Of a stretch of 64,000 nt of DNA, positions 1 to 10,146 are shown piece by piece (the stretch's first letter is position 1; each line of letters begins with the position of its first letter). The stretch is from Haloactinospora alba. GTDB taxonomy: Bacteria; Actinomycetota; Actinomycetes; Streptosporangiales; Streptosporangiaceae. The translations under genes and the position numbers were made by a program. The notes under the pieces were generated by a model. That model searched no databases. It worked only from the letters and a program-made list of their open reading frames with translations, and was not told the origin of the DNA. The DNA is taken from contig NZ_VFQC01000001.1 of NCBI RefSeq assembly GCF_006717075.1, forward strand, positions 2,279,501-2,343,500. Reading direction: 5' to 3'.

Positions 1-213
1 CCGGACACCTCGAGCGTCGAGCTGTCGCTCATCGTCATCGCCATCGCGTGCGGGTCCACCGTCCTCTCCCACGTCAACGACTCGGGGTTCTGGCTGGTGG
101 GCCGCTTCCTGCGGATGGACGCCTCGACCACACTGCGCACCTGGACCGTGATGGAGACGCTGGTCGGAACGGTGGGCTTCACCCTCGCCTTCGCGGTGAG
201 TCTGCTGGTCTGA
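1..213 (+). CDS. gntP: Gluconate permease, C-terminal end (partial)
   Basis: The window opens inside a reading frame that stops with TGA at 213 and gives the last 70 residues of a membrane protein. The segment HVNDSGFWL followed by a hydrophobic closing helix is characteristic of the GntP/GntT gluconate:H+ symporter family in the cytoplasmic membrane. The gluconate assignment is supported by the nearby FadR-type regulator and gluconokinase gene. The 5' part lies outside the window, so start, length and regulation cannot be judged. Confidence 0.8.
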   Translation, partial: PDTSSVELSLIVIAIACGSTVLSHVNDSGFWLVGRFLRMDASTTLRTWTVMETLVGTVGFTLAFAVSLLV

Positions 214-238
214 CCGCCCCGACAGGGCCCGCGCCGTG

Positions 239-961
239 TCACTCCCCCGCGTCGTCCAGGGCCGTGACGACCTCCTCGACGATCGCGCGCATGGACGCCT
301 CCGCCACGGCGGGGAGGCCGTCACGGACCGCGTTGACGACGTGAGTGTGCAGGGACAGGGCTTCCGGCCTGGGAGGGTGCGGCATGAGTTCGTAGTTGGT
401 GCGCCCGGCGAGGACCTCGGCGACGACACCGGACAGTCCCGCGAACATCTCGTTACCGGACAGTTCCAGGATCCGACGGTGGAACTCGATGTCGCACTCC
501 AGGAACGCGGCGGGGTCGCCGCCGGTGCCGGACCCGGCCTCCAGCATCCGCTGGTTGGTCTCCACGAGCCGTTCGCACTGGTGCGGCGAGGCGCGCCGCG
601 CCGCCGCGGCCGCCGCCGGGGGCTCGACGGCCGCCCGGAGTTCGGTGAGCGAACGCAGTTGTTCTATCCGGCCGGGGCCGGCCAGCCGCCAGCGGATGAG
701 CTGGGGGTCGTAGACGCTCCACTCCGCGGCCGGACGAACACGTACGCCGGTGCGGGGGCGGCTGACCACCATCCGCATGGATTCCAGTACCCGCACCGCC
801 TCCCGGGCCACGGTCCGGGAGACGTCGTAGTCGCGTTCCAGCCGGTCGAGGGTGAAGACGTGGCCGGGCGCGTACTCGCCCGCGGCGATCGCGGGGCCGA
901 TGTCGGCGAGTACCCGGTTGTGCAGGGTGCGTGGGTCGGCTTCGGCGGCCATGGGTGCCAT
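239..961 (-). CDS. gntR: GntR/FadR-subfamily repressor of gluconate genes
   Basis: This encodes about 240 residues. An N-terminal winged helix-turn-helix (LDRLERDYDVSRTVAREAVR) is followed by an all-helical FCD ligand domain containing the acidic ECDIEFHRRIL stretch that usually helps bind metal or a carboxylate ligand. The gene lies between gntP (ending 213) and the divergent gntK (starting 1080), so a gluconate-responsive repressor is the natural inference. The start is uncertain: ATG at 961 or 952 gives a normal N-terminus, while an ATG at 1015 has a better upstream GGTGAT and would add 18 residues. Confidence 0.8.
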   Translation of the reverse strand: MAPMAAEADPRTLHNRVLADIGPAIAAGEYAPGHVFTLDRLERDYDVSRTVAREAVRVLESMRMVVSRPRTGVRVRPAAEWSVYDPQLIRWRLAGPGRIEQLRSLTELRAAVEPPAAAAAARRASPHQCERLVETNQRMLEAGSGTGGDPAAFLECDIEFHRRILELSGNEMFAGLSGVVAEVLAGRTNYELMPHPPRPEALSLHTHVVNAVRDGLPAVAEASMRAIVEEVVTALDDAGE

Positions 962-1079
962 GGTCCCAGAGGGCGGGCCGGGTGCGGGTGGCGCGCACTG
1001 CGTTTCGGGATTCATTGATATCACCATTATGGGTAGGGTGCTTCCCATCCACGCGCGTCGCGAGAAGGAGCACGGGGGC
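962..1079. promoter_or_regulatory. Divergent gntR/gntK control region
   Basis: This 118-bp gap separates the divergent gntR and gntK starts. It contains an imperfect symmetry ATGGG-N10-CCCAT at 1029-1048 that could be part of an operator, and an AAGGAG ribosome-binding site just upstream of gntK. The operator is an inference from position only. Confidence 0.35.
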
Positions 1080-1586
1080 ATGCATTTCGTCTTCATGGGA
1101 GTGTCCGGCAGCGGCAAGAGCAGGGTCGCGCAGTGTGTCGCGCAACGGTTGGAGCTGCCCTGCGCGGAGGCCGACCGGTTCCACCCCGCGGCCAACATCA
1201 CCAAGATGGCGGCGGGGGAACCACTGACCGACGCGGACCGCCACCCCTGGCTGACGGCACTGGCGGAGTGGATCGCCGACCACGAGCGCCGCGGTCAGGA
1301 CACGCTCATGGCGTGCTCCGCCCTGAAACGCAGTTACCGTGATACTCTCCGTAGTGGATCCGCAGAGACGTGCTTCCTGCACTTGGACGGCCCCACGCCG
1401 GTCATCGCCCAACGGTTGGAACAGCGTTCGGACCATTTCATGCCGGCCGGGCTACTGCCCTCCCAGCAGGAGGAATTGGAGCCGCTCGAGAGTGACGAGG
1501 CTGGTGTCACACTCGACGTCTCCCCGAGTGTCGGGAAGATCGCCGAGCATGCGGTCCGGTTCATCACCACGGCCCGGGGCGCGTGA
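1080..1586 (+). CDS. gntK: Gluconokinase
   Basis: This 168-residue protein has the size of thermoresistant-type gluconokinases. It phosphorylates D-gluconate with ATP to 6-phosphogluconate, feeding the pentose phosphate pathway. It opens with a P-loop (GVSGSGKS, residues 7-14), followed by ADRFHP and the GEPLTDADRHPWL block typical of GntK, and ends with the FMPAGLLPSQ region. The ATG at 1080 follows AAGGAG at good spacing. It is divergent from gntR and works with the GntP permease upstream. Confidence 0.92.
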   Translation: MHFVFMGVSGSGKSRVAQCVAQRLELPCAEADRFHPAANITKMAAGEPLTDADRHPWLTALAEWIADHERRGQDTLMACSALKRSYRDTLRSGSAETCFLHLDGPTPVIAQRLEQRSDHFMPAGLLPSQQEELEPLESDEAGVTLDVSPSVGKIAEHAVRFITTARGA

Positions 1587-1606
1587 GTCCGGCGCCCCAC
1601 GGACGT

Positions 1607-2479
1607 TCAGGAAGCCACTTCCATGTGTCCCATACGAGTGGAGATCTCGACGGCGGCTTTCACAACAGCCTCACCGAGCGGCAACAGTTTGTCCTCCGTC
1701 ATCCGGTACGAGGGTCCGGACGCGCTGACAGCGGCGATCACCTCGCCGGTGATACCGCGGACGGGGGCGGCGACAGCGTTCAGGCCGTACTCGAGCTCCT
1801 CCACCGCAGTGGCGAATCCGCGTTCCAGGATGTCGTCGAGTTCGGCGCGTAGCGCATCGGGGTCGGTAATGGTGCTAGGGGTAAGAGCTTCCAGATGTCC
1901 TCGCAGCACCCGTCGTTGATCGGATTGGCGCATGAACGCCAGCAGCACCTTGCCGCTGGAGGTGGAGTGCGGAGGGTTCTGTCGACCGATCCAGTTCTGT
2001 GTGACCACGGCGGAAGCACCGCGAACCTGGTCGATGTTGACAACCATGTCGCCACTGGGGATCGCGATGTTGACCGTCTCACCGAGCTCGGCCGCCAGGT
2101 CCTCACAAACACGGCGGCTCTGCTGGGTCAGATCGAGCCCTGCCGCCATCGCGCCGGCCAGTCGGATTATGCCAAAGCCCAATTGGTACTTGCCACGCAA
2201 TCCTGGTTGTTCCACCAGACCGCGACGTTCCAGAGCTCCGACCAGTCGGAACGCGGTGGACTTGTGCACCCCGAGCTCAGCAGCGATCTCGGTAACCCCG
2301 GCGTCCTTCTGCTGGGCGAGAATCTCTAAGACGGTGATGGCACGGTCCACCGACTGGACCGGAGCCCCCTCCTTGCCGGAGGCTGCCCTGACAGACTCCG
2401 CTTCACCACCCGCCCGCTCAAACTGTTCGTCATCTGGCGTGCTCGGGCTGTTTCCTGTGCGGTGGTCGTTGGAAGCCAT
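1607..2479 (-). CDS. IclR-family regulator of the sarcosine/dimethylglycine locus
   Basis: This protein of about 290 residues has a variable 40-residue N-terminal tail, an IclR winged helix (ELGVHKSTAFRLVGALERRG) and a C-terminal effector domain with the family's SSGKVLLAF block. It is the last gene of the minus-strand cluster, 100 bp after soxG, so it probably controls that cluster and perhaps the facing purU and DmdA/MetV promoters, where GCAAC boxes recur. The ATG at 2479 follows GGAGA; a GTG three codons upstream (2488) is the alternative start. The ligand is unknown; a methylated glycine or glycine is an inference. Confidence 0.85.
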   Translation of the reverse strand: MASNDHRTGNSPSTPDDEQFERAGGEAESVRAASGKEGAPVQSVDRAITVLEILAQQKDAGVTEIAAELGVHKSTAFRLVGALERRGLVEQPGLRGKYQLGFGIIRLAGAMAAGLDLTQQSRRVCEDLAAELGETVNIAIPSGDMVVNIDQVRGASAVVTQNWIGRQNPPHSTSSGKVLLAFMRQSDQRRVLRGHLEALTPSTITDPDALRAELDDILERGFATAVEELEYGLNAVAAPVRGITGEVIAAVSASGPSYRMTEDKLLPLGEAVVKAAVEISTRMGHMEVAS

Positions 2480-2580
2480 GCTCTCCACGATAGTGGTGCA
2501 ATCTTAACGATCCCTGGACAGGCGCCTTCCACCTCCTGTTTTCACAGGTCAGCGTGGTCATATCGGCTCCCTTTACTCAC

Positions 2581-3228
2581 TCAGTCCACTGGCGTGCACC
2601 ACTCCGTCGCGTCTAGGAGCCAGCGGACCAAGTAGTCGGTGAAGGAGGATCGTACGAGGAGGCGGTAGACCGGACCGTCGTCGGTCTCGGCGGTCTGGTG
2701 GATACCGACGGTGGCTTTGGCCAACAGGGTCTGGGCGTAGTCTCCCGGGCCGAACGCGCGGGGGTGCAGGTCAAGGGTGCAGCCGTGCGCGAGCACGTCG
2801 CGGGCGGCGGGTCCGCTCAGCTCCAGGATGGCACGCTGCGCCGAGACGTCCACGACGCTGCCGCACAGCGAGCCGTACTCGCCTCCCAGGGCCGTGGACA
2901 ACGCGGTGTGCAGCCCTCGCCCAGTGGCGTTGGGGTCGACGATCAGGTACCAGCCGGGGCCGCACCACAGGGCGTACGGGCTCCCCCGGCCCGTCACGCG
3001 GCCGGGCGGGGGGAGCTCACAGCCGAGGAACTCGCCCGCCATCCGCGCGGCCGCCTGCTCGTCCTCCTCGTTGACTCTCAGCTCCACCTGGGCGAGGAAC
3101 TGCAGTTCACGCACCGTGGCACGGGCCGGCGAACTCGCGGCGGCACACGCTCCGGCAAGATGATCTGCCGGGCTTCTCGGTTCGATCCGGGGCAGTGGGT
3201 CCCTGGCGGTCTGCGTCTCATCCATCAC
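2581..3228 (-). CDS. soxG: Sarcosine oxidase gamma subunit
   Basis: This is a 215-residue SoxG-family protein. In heterotetrameric sarcosine oxidase the gamma subunit is structural and packs against the folate-binding part of alpha. The family pattern is visible in AQVELRVNEEDEQAAARMA, the LWCGPGWYLIVDP centre and the DVSAQRAILELSGP block near the C-terminus, which resembles a GcvT half-domain. The start overlaps the end of soxA by 11 bp, indicating translational coupling. It is the last structural gene of the operon. Confidence 0.9.
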   Translation of the reverse strand: MMDETQTARDPLPRIEPRSPADHLAGACAAASSPARATVRELQFLAQVELRVNEEDEQAAARMAGEFLGCELPPPGRVTGRGSPYALWCGPGWYLIVDPNATGRGLHTALSTALGGEYGSLCGSVVDVSAQRAILELSGPAARDVLAHGCTLDLHPRAFGPGDYAQTLLAKATVGIHQTAETDDGPVYRLLVRSSFTDYLVRWLLDATEWCTPVD

Positions 3229-6046
3229 GGCGGCTGCCCTCCTTGTCGTAGAACACCGGATCCGTCACCAGTACCGGCTCGGTCTGATCCAGGTGGACCG
3301 CGTACACCCGTTCGCCGTGCCGGTCGCGTCCGCCGCGCAACAGTCCCAGGGCAAACGAGCGTTCCATCGCCGCGCTGGCGTAGGAGGAGGTCACACGGCC
3401 CTGCGGCGGGTGCGGTCGTTCCCGGGTCACCGGTGTAGCGGGAGGAGTGTCCACCAGCTGCGCCCCCTCCGCGAGCACGTGCCCCGTGTCCTCGGGAAGC
3501 AGCCCGACCAGTTGCTCCCGGTCGTCACGCGCGAGGTCCGGGCGCCACAGCGAGCGTTTGCCGATGAAGTCCTTGCGTTTGGAGACGGCCCATCCCAGAC
3601 CGGCGTCCACCGGGGTGACGTTGCCGTCGGTCTCGTGCCCGACGACGATGAACCCCTTCTCCGCGCGCAGCACGTGCATGGTCTCGGTGCCGTAGGGGGT
3701 GATGCCGTAGGGCGCCCCCGCGGCCATGACGGCCTCCCACACCGCCTGCCCGTACCACGCTGGGACGTTGATCTCGAACGTGAGCTCTCCGGTGAAGCTG
3801 ACTCGCAGTATCCGGGCCGGAACCCCCAGCACGTGGGCCTCCCGCACGGTCATGAACTCGAACCCCTCGGCGGACACGTCCAGGTCGGGGGCGAGCTGGG
3901 CGACGACGTCCCGGGAGCGGGGGCCGACCACGCTGATGGTGGCCCAATGGTCGGTGACGTGCGTGACGTGCACGCACATGTGCGGCCACTCCGTCTGCAG
4001 CCACTCCTCCATCCAGGACAGCACCGTCTCGGCGTTGCCGGTGGTGGTGGTCGCCATGAAGCTGGACTCACCCAGCCGGACCGCTACCCCGTCGTCCAGC
4101 ACGATCCCGTCGGCCGTGCACATGACGCCGTAGCGGCACTTTCCGGTACGCAGCGTGGAGAAGTTCCCGGTGTAGATCCGGTCCAGGAACGCCCCGGCGT
4201 CGCGTCCCTCCACCATGATCTTGCCGAGTGTGGACGCGTCCAGCACTCCCACGCTTTCCCGGGTGGCGGCGCACTCCCGCAGGACGGCGGAGCGCATGTC
4301 CTCGGTGCCGCGCGGGTAGTACCGTGCCCGTCGCCACTGGCCCACGTCCTCGAACACGGCTCCGTGGGAGACGTGCCACTCGTGCATGGGGGTGCGTCGG
4401 GCGGGGACCAGCAGTTCCCCGCGGTCCAGCCCGGCCATGGCGGTGAACGGGACCGGAACGTACGGCGGGCGCGCGGTCGTCCCTCCCACTTCCCGTACCG
4501 TGCGTCCCGTCTCCTGGGCCACGATTCCGGACGTGAGCACTCCCGAGGTCCGCCCCTGGTCGGGGCCGGTGCCGATGGTGGTGTGCCGTTTGACGTGCTC
4601 GATGGAGAACATCCCTGCCGCGAGGGCCGAACGGATGTCCGCCAGCGTGGCGTCGCGCTGCATGTCCACGAACACCCGGGCCGGGTCGGTCTCCGGCCCC
4701 CGCACGGTCCACAACGCGGCCGGCGGGGTGTCTCCACTGCTGACAGGTGTTCCGAGGACCTCCTCCTCACTGCCCCGCGCCGCGGCCTGGCCGGCTTTGC
4801 GTCCCTCGTCCACAGCCGCCTGGACCTCGCGGGTACCGCGTGCCGCTCCCACGCAGTGGACCCCTGCGGGCAGGGTCTCGGGCAGAACCCCGGCAGCGGC
4901 GGGGTCCCAACGCGCCTGACCCCCGATATGGGTCGCCAGGGCGATCGCGGAGTCGTACCCGCCGGACACCGCGACCAGGTCGCAGGCGAGCTCCTCCTCA
5001 GCGCCGGTGGCCTCTCCCCCGGCGTCGATCGGGGCGACAGCGGCCCCGTCCACCCGACCCTCGGCGTCGGCGGTGGTGCGGGTGACGCCGCTCGAGGTGC
5101 GGACCGCGACCCCGCGCTCGTGCAGCGCCTCCACCGGGACAGCGCCCGGCGCGGGGCGCGCGTCGGCCACGGCCACGAGTGCCGCGCCGGCGTCGTGCAG
5201 TTCCACCGCCGACCACAACGCCTCGTCGTGGCAGGAGAGGACGACGGCGTTCTCCCCCGCCAGCACTCCGTGCCGGCGCGCGTAACGGGCGGCGGCTCCG
5301 GCGAGCATCGTTCCCGGCCGGTCGTTTCCGTCGAAAGCGACGGGCCGTTCCAGGGCGCCGGTCGCCAGGACGACGCGTGCCGCCCGGATGTGCCACAGGC
5401 GGTGCGTGTGGTCGCGGCGCTGCAGCGCGGTCACGTCGCCGTGGTAGTAATGGCCGGTGACGGTGGTGCGGGTGAGGATGCGTACCTCGGGTTCGCTCTC
5501 CAGGTCGGTGCGTGCGGCCTCGGTCCACTGCCCCGCCGTCAGCCCGTCCACGCTCCGCTGGCTTCCGACGAGGTCGCCCCCCAGCCGCGGCCCGTCCTCG
5601 GCGAGGACGACACGGCTCCCGGCACGTGCCGCGGCCATGGCGGCCGCGATCCCGGCGGGCCCGCCTCCCACGACGAGCACGTCGCAGTGCGCCCACATCC
5701 TGTCGCCCGGTGCGGCGTCCCGGTCCTCGGGTAGCCGCGCGTATCCGGCCAGGCCGGCCGCACGCAGCCCCGCGTGTGTCTCCACCCGGGTTGCCTGGGT
5801 CATGGAGTCGCCGGGGGACGAGTCCACCCGAACGTAGGCGTTGGGTTCCTCGAGGCCGATCCCGACGACGCCGCGCGGCCGTCCCGTGTAGGTTCCGCTT
5901 CCCACGGCGGCGACGCCGTTGGCCAGGAGTGTGGCGGAGAGCGGTTCGCCGTCCCGGCCGGTCAGCTCCTGACCGTTGACGACGACCGGAACGGTCTCGG
6001 TGTCCGTGTGAGCGCTGTTGTCCGTGGTGATGCGCCGTCCCGTCAT
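3218..6046 (-). CDS. soxA: Sarcosine oxidase alpha subunit
   Basis: This is the 942-residue alpha subunit of heterotetrameric sarcosine oxidase, which demethylates sarcosine to glycine with O2 and THF, giving H2O2 and 5,10-methylene-THF. An N-terminal ferredoxin-like segment is followed by a dinucleotide-binding domain (VLVVGGGPAGIAAAMAAARA, about residues 124-145). From about residue 560 the protein is a GcvT-type folate-binding domain with a C-terminal barrel. Length matches the family. The ATG at 6046 overlaps the soxD stop (ATGA), so the two are translationally coupled. The order B-D-A-G is the usual sox operon. Confidence 0.95.
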   Translation of the reverse strand: MTGRRITTDNSAHTDTETVPVVVNGQELTGRDGEPLSATLLANGVAAVGSGTYTGRPRGVVGIGLEEPNAYVRVDSSPGDSMTQATRVETHAGLRAAGLAGYARLPEDRDAAPGDRMWAHCDVLVVGGGPAGIAAAMAAARAGSRVVLAEDGPRLGGDLVGSQRSVDGLTAGQWTEAARTDLESEPEVRILTRTTVTGHYYHGDVTALQRRDHTHRLWHIRAARVVLATGALERPVAFDGNDRPGTMLAGAAARYARRHGVLAGENAVVLSCHDEALWSAVELHDAGAALVAVADARPAPGAVPVEALHERGVAVRTSSGVTRTTADAEGRVDGAAVAPIDAGGEATGAEEELACDLVAVSGGYDSAIALATHIGGQARWDPAAAGVLPETLPAGVHCVGAARGTREVQAAVDEGRKAGQAAARGSEEEVLGTPVSSGDTPPAALWTVRGPETDPARVFVDMQRDATLADIRSALAAGMFSIEHVKRHTTIGTGPDQGRTSGVLTSGIVAQETGRTVREVGGTTARPPYVPVPFTAMAGLDRGELLVPARRTPMHEWHVSHGAVFEDVGQWRRARYYPRGTEDMRSAVLRECAATRESVGVLDASTLGKIMVEGRDAGAFLDRIYTGNFSTLRTGKCRYGVMCTADGIVLDDGVAVRLGESSFMATTTTGNAETVLSWMEEWLQTEWPHMCVHVTHVTDHWATISVVGPRSRDVVAQLAPDLDVSAEGFEFMTVREAHVLGVPARILRVSFTGELTFEINVPAWYGQAVWEAVMAAGAPYGITPYGTETMHVLRAEKGFIVVGHETDGNVTPVDAGLGWAVSKRKDFIGKRSLWRPDLARDDREQLVGLLPEDTGHVLAEGAQLVDTPPATPVTRERPHPPQGRVTSSYASAAMERSFALGLLRGGRDRHGERVYAVHLDQTEPVLVTDPVFYDKEGSRRDG

Positions 6047-6324
6047 ACGGCCACCTCCGGGAGGGCGCCCCCGGGGCGGGAGGAGCCGGCGACGCGGTTG
6101 GTGGCGGTGTCACGGAGCACGTCGCACCAGCGCCGGCACCCGGAGGTGTGCACCCACCGTTCCGCGAACCATCCCTTCGGGTTGTCCCGGACGAACAGGA
6201 ACTCGGCCCACTCAGCGTCGTCCAGTTCCCACGGGTCGGGCGGATAGCTCACGCGGGCCTGCCCTCCGTAGCAGAACTCGCTCTCGTCCCGCTCTCCGCA
6301 CCATGGGCACGGAATGAGTAGCAT
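6043..6324 (-). CDS. soxD: Sarcosine oxidase delta subunit (zinc-binding)
   Basis: This 93-residue protein carries the zinc ligands of the delta subunit: Cys6 and Cys9 in CPWCG, then His59 and Cys63 in HTSGC. This is the pattern I recall from the heterotetrameric sarcosine oxidase structure. It is a small structural subunit. It starts 20 bp after soxB and its stop overlaps the soxA start. Confidence 0.95.
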   Translation of the reverse strand: MLLIPCPWCGERDESEFCYGGQARVSYPPDPWELDDAEWAEFLFVRDNPKGWFAERWVHTSGCRRWCDVLRDTATNRVAGSSRPGGALPEVAV

Positions 6325-6344
6325 CGTGTCCTCCCTGCTGTTGG

Positions 6345-7541
6345 TCAGTGCGCGACGGCGGCCGCTCCGTGTTCGTCAACCAGTGCCCCGGTGCGGAACC
6401 GGTCGAGTGAGTACGGCTCGGCGAGCGGGTGCGGCCGGTCGTTCGCGATGGTGTCGGCGAACACGTGGCCGGCACCGGGGGTGGCTTTGAAGCCTCCGGT
6501 TCCCCAACCGCAGTTGAGGTAGAGACCGTTGAACGGGGTCAGGCCGATGATCGGTGAGGCGTCGGGGGATACGTCCACGACTCCGCCCCACGTGCGCAGG
6601 GTGTGCGCGTGTCCGAAGACGGGGTAGAGCGCGACGGCGGCGGCGACCTGGTTCTCGATGGTGGCCGGGGAGCCGCGCTGGCTGTAGCCGTTGTAGGCGT
6701 CGATACCCGCGCCCAGCACGAGTTCTCCCTTGTCCGCCTGGTGCACGTAGACGTGCACCGTGTTGGACATGACGACGGTGTCGATCACCGGTTCCATGAC
6801 CTCGGACACCAGGGCCTGCAACGGGTGGCTCTGCACGGGCAGGCGCAGCCCCAGCGTCTCGGTGAGGACGGAGGTGTGGCCCGCGGCGGACAGCGCCACT
6901 CTGCCGGCGGAGATCGGGCCGCGGGTGGTCTCCACCCCGGTGATGGTGTCCCCGTTGCGGGTGAACCCGGTGACCTCGCAGTTCTCCACCAGGTGCACTC
7001 CCAGCCGGTCGGCACCGCTGGCCAGCGCCCAGGCGACGTAGTCGTGTTTGGCGACGCCGGCCCGGGGCTGGAAGGTCGCGCCCAGGACCGGGTAGCGCAG
7101 TTCGGGACTGATGTCGATGATCGGGACGAGTTTCTTGACCTCCTCCGGGGTGAGCCACTCCGCGTCGATGCCGTTCAGGCGGTTGGCGTTGACCCGGCGT
7201 ACGGACTCCCGCTCGTCATGGGTCGTGTGCGCGAGGTTGAGCACACCGCGCTGACTGAACAGCACGCTCTGTCCGAGGTCCTCCTCCAGTCCCTCCCAGA
7301 GCCGCAGTGCGTGCTCGTAGATACCGGCGCTGGCGCCCCACAGGTAGTTGGAACGGATGATGGTGGTGTTGCGGGCCATGTTTCCGCCCGCCAACCAGCC
7401 GCGTTCCAGAACGGCGACGTCGGTGATGCCGTGTTCGCGGGCAAGGTAGTAGGCGGTCGCCAGTCCGTGCCCGCCGGCACCGACGACGATCACGTCGTAG
7501 CTGCTCTTGGGTTCGCGTGATCTCCACAGCGGGGTTGTCAT
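6345..7541 (-). CDS. soxB: Sarcosine oxidase beta subunit
   Basis: This 398-residue DAO-family flavoprotein is the catalytic beta subunit. It has an N-terminal FAD-binding motif ([18 protein letters not shown], from about residue 17), and His166 in AGVAKHDYV fits the His that carries covalent FMN in this family. The C-terminal [14 protein letters not shown] block closes the FAD site. The ATG at 7541 lies 127 bp after the dimethylglycine dehydrogenase-like gene, which is in the same direction and probably the same operon. Confidence 0.95.
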   Translation of the reverse strand: MTTPLWRSREPKSSYDVIVVGAGGHGLATAYYLAREHGITDVAVLERGWLAGGNMARNTTIIRSNYLWGASAGIYEHALRLWEGLEEDLGQSVLFSQRGVLNLAHTTHDERESVRRVNANRLNGIDAEWLTPEEVKKLVPIIDISPELRYPVLGATFQPRAGVAKHDYVAWALASGADRLGVHLVENCEVTGFTRNGDTITGVETTRGPISAGRVALSAAGHTSVLTETLGLRLPVQSHPLQALVSEVMEPVIDTVVMSNTVHVYVHQADKGELVLGAGIDAYNGYSQRGSPATIENQVAAAVALYPVFGHAHTLRTWGGVVDVSPDASPIIGLTPFNGLYLNCGWGTGGFKATPGAGHVFADTIANDRPHPLAEPYSLDRFRTGALVDEHGAAAVAH

Positions 7542-7567
7542 CAGATGTTCGGGGCGAGCCTTCCGGT

Positions 7568-7667
7568 CCTTCCGGTACCGGGAAGGGAAAAGCCCCCTCC
7601 TCCCTCCGTGTGGTGGCTGGTGCTGGTAGCGGCGGGCTTGGGGACCCCGCCTTCCGGCGGGGAGCCC
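7568..7667 (-). other. Intercistronic hairpins between the dmg-like gene and soxB
   Basis: The gap between these genes holds a perfect 7-bp GC stem with a 4-nt loop (7645-7651 with 7656-7662), extended by GGGCT/AGCCC at 7634-7638 and 7663-7667. A second symmetric sequence of the CCTTCC/GGAAGG type lies near 7568-7588. Neither has a U-tract, so transcript processing, stabilisation or partial attenuation is likelier than full termination. I looked for a glycine riboswitch here and saw none. Confidence 0.45.
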
Positions 7668-7668
7668 G

Positions 7669-10146
7669 TCACACTTTCAGCCGTGTCATCTCCGGGTCGA
7701 ACAGGGGATCGCTCGCCACGGTCGCGGTAAAGCGCCGGTCGAAGTAGGCGATCTCCAGGTCGGTTCCGGGCGCGCTGTGCTGGTCGGGCACCCAGGCGTA
7801 GGCGATCCCGGTGCCGAGGGTGTAGCCGTAGCCCGCGCTGGTGACGTAGCCGACCGCGGTGTCGCCGCCGGGGAGGTACACGGGCTCGCCGCCCATGACC
7901 GTGTCCGCGGCGTCGGGGAACGTCAGGCAGCACAGTCGGCGCTCGACGTCCTGCGGGTCGCGGCCCTCCAGCGCCGCCCGGCCGATGTAGTCGCCCTTGT
8001 TCCAGCGCAGGGCGAAGCTGACCCCCGCCTCGTAGGGGTCGTGCTCGTCGGTCATGTCGCCGCCGAACGCCCGGTAGCCCTTCTCCAGCCGCAGGCTGTT
8101 GAAAGCGCCCCGCCCCGCCGCGATCACGCCCAGCGGCTGGCCGGCCCGCCACAGGGTGTCCCACAGCCGCAGCCCCATGTCGGGGGTCGTGTAGAGCTCC
8201 CAGCCGAGCTCCCCGACGTAGGAGACGCGCAGTGCCAGCACCGGGACCTCTCCGATGTACATCCGCGCGCAGCGGAAGTAGCGCAACCCCTCGTTGGAAA
8301 GGTCGTGGTCCGTCAGCGGCTGCACCAGGTCACGGGCGAGCGGCCCCCAGACGCCGATGCAGGTGGTCTGGCTGGTGACGTCCCGGACCTGGACGCTGCC
8401 GTCCTCGGGCACGTGGCGCTGCAGCCAGTCGACGTCGATCTGGCTGTTCACCCCCAGCTGGTAGTGGTTCTGGCTCACGCGGGCGACGGTGATGTCCCCC
8501 CGCAGGTGCCCGTCGGGGTCGAGGAGCAGGCAGTAGGCGACGAAGCCGGGAACGCGGGCGGCGCGCCCGGTGGTCATACGGTCGAGGAACGCTTCGGCCC
8601 CGGGGCCGGTCACCTCGGCCCGCATCAACGAGGACATGTCGTACATCGCTACGCGCTCCCGGGTTATCTGCGCCTCGGCGCCGATGATCGGGGACCAGTA
8701 GCGCGCGGCCCACGGTCCGGGCTCGGGTATGTTCCGGCCGTCGACCAGGTCGGCGTTGGCTTCGTACCAGTGCGGACGTTCCCACCCGGAGGCCTCCAGG
8801 TAGAAGGCGCCCAGTTCGTCCTGGCGGACGTGGAACGGCGCGAGCCGCAACGGGCGCGGTTCCTCGATCGGCTGCTGTGGGTGGATCGCGTCGTAGACCT
8901 CGACGAAGTTCTGGCAGTCGCGCTCCATCACGTAGCTGGGCGCGAGCTGGTGCGGCTGGAAACGGTTGAGGTCGCACCCGTGCGTGTCGAACGTCGAGGT
9001 TCCGTCGACGATCCGCTCCGCCGTGGCGCGTGCCACTCCCGCCGAGTGGGTGATCCACACGGCCTCGGCCACCCAGAATCCGGAGACGTCGGGGGACTCT
9101 CCCACCAGTGGCATGTTGTCCGGTGTGAACGAGAACAGCCCGTTGAAGCCCTCCTCGATCTTGGACTCGGCCAGTGCCGGCAGCAGTCCGACACTGTCGC
9201 TCCACGCCTCCTCGAAATCCTCCGGGGTGAACTGCAGCATGGAGGGCATCGGACGGTCCGGGGTGGTCTCCGGGGTTCCGATGGCGTCGGGGTCGATCGG
9301 CATGGGGCGGTGCCCGTAGTAGCCCACTCCGATGGTGTCGCCGTGTTCCCGGTAGTACAGGTCCCGTTCCTGGTAGCGCAGGATCGGGTGGCGGGCTTCG
9401 CCCGGTCCCGCCCCCGCGAGGGCCGGAACAGCCCCGGTCCAGCCGAACTGGTGCGCGAGCGGGGTCAGGGGGAGGGTCATCCCCACCATGCGCGTGATGC
9501 GCGGACCCCAGATACCGGCGCAGCAGACCACGAGGTCGGCCGGTACGTCCCCCTGGTCGGTGTTGACCGCGGTGACCCGGCCGCCGGTGGTCTCGATGTC
9601 GAGCACCTCGTGCCGCGCCAGGAAGCGCGCCCCGCGTGCCACCGCCGCCTCGCCCTGGGCCTGCGCGGCTCCCACCGAGTTGGCCAGTCCGTCATCGGGG
9701 GTGTACAGGCCGCCGAGGACCCGGTCGGCCTCCACCAGGGGATGCGCCTGTGCGCACTCGTGGGGGTCGATCACTCGGGCCCGCAGTCCCCAGGAGCGCG
9801 CCCAGTTGGCGCGGCGGTACAGCTCGTCGAGGCGCTCGGGTGTGGCTGCCAGCTCCAGTCCCCCGACCGTGTTGAAGCAGGGGCGACCGTCCGCGCGCAG
9901 CGAGGAGTACTTGCTCACGGTGTAACTGGCGAAGTCGGACATGGCCTTGGCGCCGCTGGTCTGGAACACGAGACCGGGGGCGTGCGACGAGGAGCCGCCC
10001 GTCGTGAACATGTCCCCCTGGTCGACCACTGTGACGTCGGTGTATCCGCGGGCGGTGAGCTCGTCGGCGAGAGCGCAGCCGACGATCCCCGCACCGATCA
10101 CGACGACTCTCGGGACTGACTGGGACGCGGGACGAGGAGCAGGCAT
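7669..10146 (-). CDS. Dimethylglycine/sarcosine dehydrogenase-like FAD-folate oxidoreductase
   Basis: This 825-residue two-domain enzyme has an N-terminal DAO domain with the dinucleotide motif [20 protein letters not shown] and a GGSSSHAPG segment whose His is the usual covalent FAD attachment site. From about residue 440 it has a GcvT-type folate-binding domain and C-terminal barrel. The family oxidatively demethylates dimethylglycine or sarcosine and passes the C1 unit to THF. As first gene before soxBDAG it probably performs the dimethylglycine-to-sarcosine step, but substrate preference cannot be read from sequence. The ATG at 10146 faces purU across a shared control region. Confidence 0.88.
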   Translation of the reverse strand: MPAPRPASQSVPRVVVIGAGIVGCALADELTARGYTDVTVVDQGDMFTTGGSSSHAPGLVFQTSGAKAMSDFASYTVSKYSSLRADGRPCFNTVGGLELAATPERLDELYRRANWARSWGLRARVIDPHECAQAHPLVEADRVLGGLYTPDDGLANSVGAAQAQGEAAVARGARFLARHEVLDIETTGGRVTAVNTDQGDVPADLVVCCAGIWGPRITRMVGMTLPLTPLAHQFGWTGAVPALAGAGPGEARHPILRYQERDLYYREHGDTIGVGYYGHRPMPIDPDAIGTPETTPDRPMPSMLQFTPEDFEEAWSDSVGLLPALAESKIEEGFNGLFSFTPDNMPLVGESPDVSGFWVAEAVWITHSAGVARATAERIVDGTSTFDTHGCDLNRFQPHQLAPSYVMERDCQNFVEVYDAIHPQQPIEEPRPLRLAPFHVRQDELGAFYLEASGWERPHWYEANADLVDGRNIPEPGPWAARYWSPIIGAEAQITRERVAMYDMSSLMRAEVTGPGAEAFLDRMTTGRAARVPGFVAYCLLLDPDGHLRGDITVARVSQNHYQLGVNSQIDVDWLQRHVPEDGSVQVRDVTSQTTCIGVWGPLARDLVQPLTDHDLSNEGLRYFRCARMYIGEVPVLALRVSYVGELGWELYTTPDMGLRLWDTLWRAGQPLGVIAAGRGAFNSLRLEKGYRAFGGDMTDEHDPYEAGVSFALRWNKGDYIGRAALEGRDPQDVERRLCCLTFPDAADTVMGGEPVYLPGGDTAVGYVTSAGYGYTLGTGIAYAWVPDQHSAPGTDLEIAYFDRRFTATVASDPLFDPEMTRLKV

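Noticed and set aside
3293-5734. Open frame of 813 codons on the plus strand
   Set aside because: It is the antisense shadow of soxA. GC-rich third positions keep the opposite strand open; the translation is Gly/Arg/His/Val-rich without domains.
7542-7668. Glycine riboswitch upstream of soxB
   Set aside because: Considered because of the pathway, but the conserved glycine-riboswitch core was not found; only GC hairpins are present.
7777-10119. Open frame of 780 codons on the plus strand
   Set aside because: It is the antisense of the dimethylglycine dehydrogenase-like gene, with no recognisable motif.
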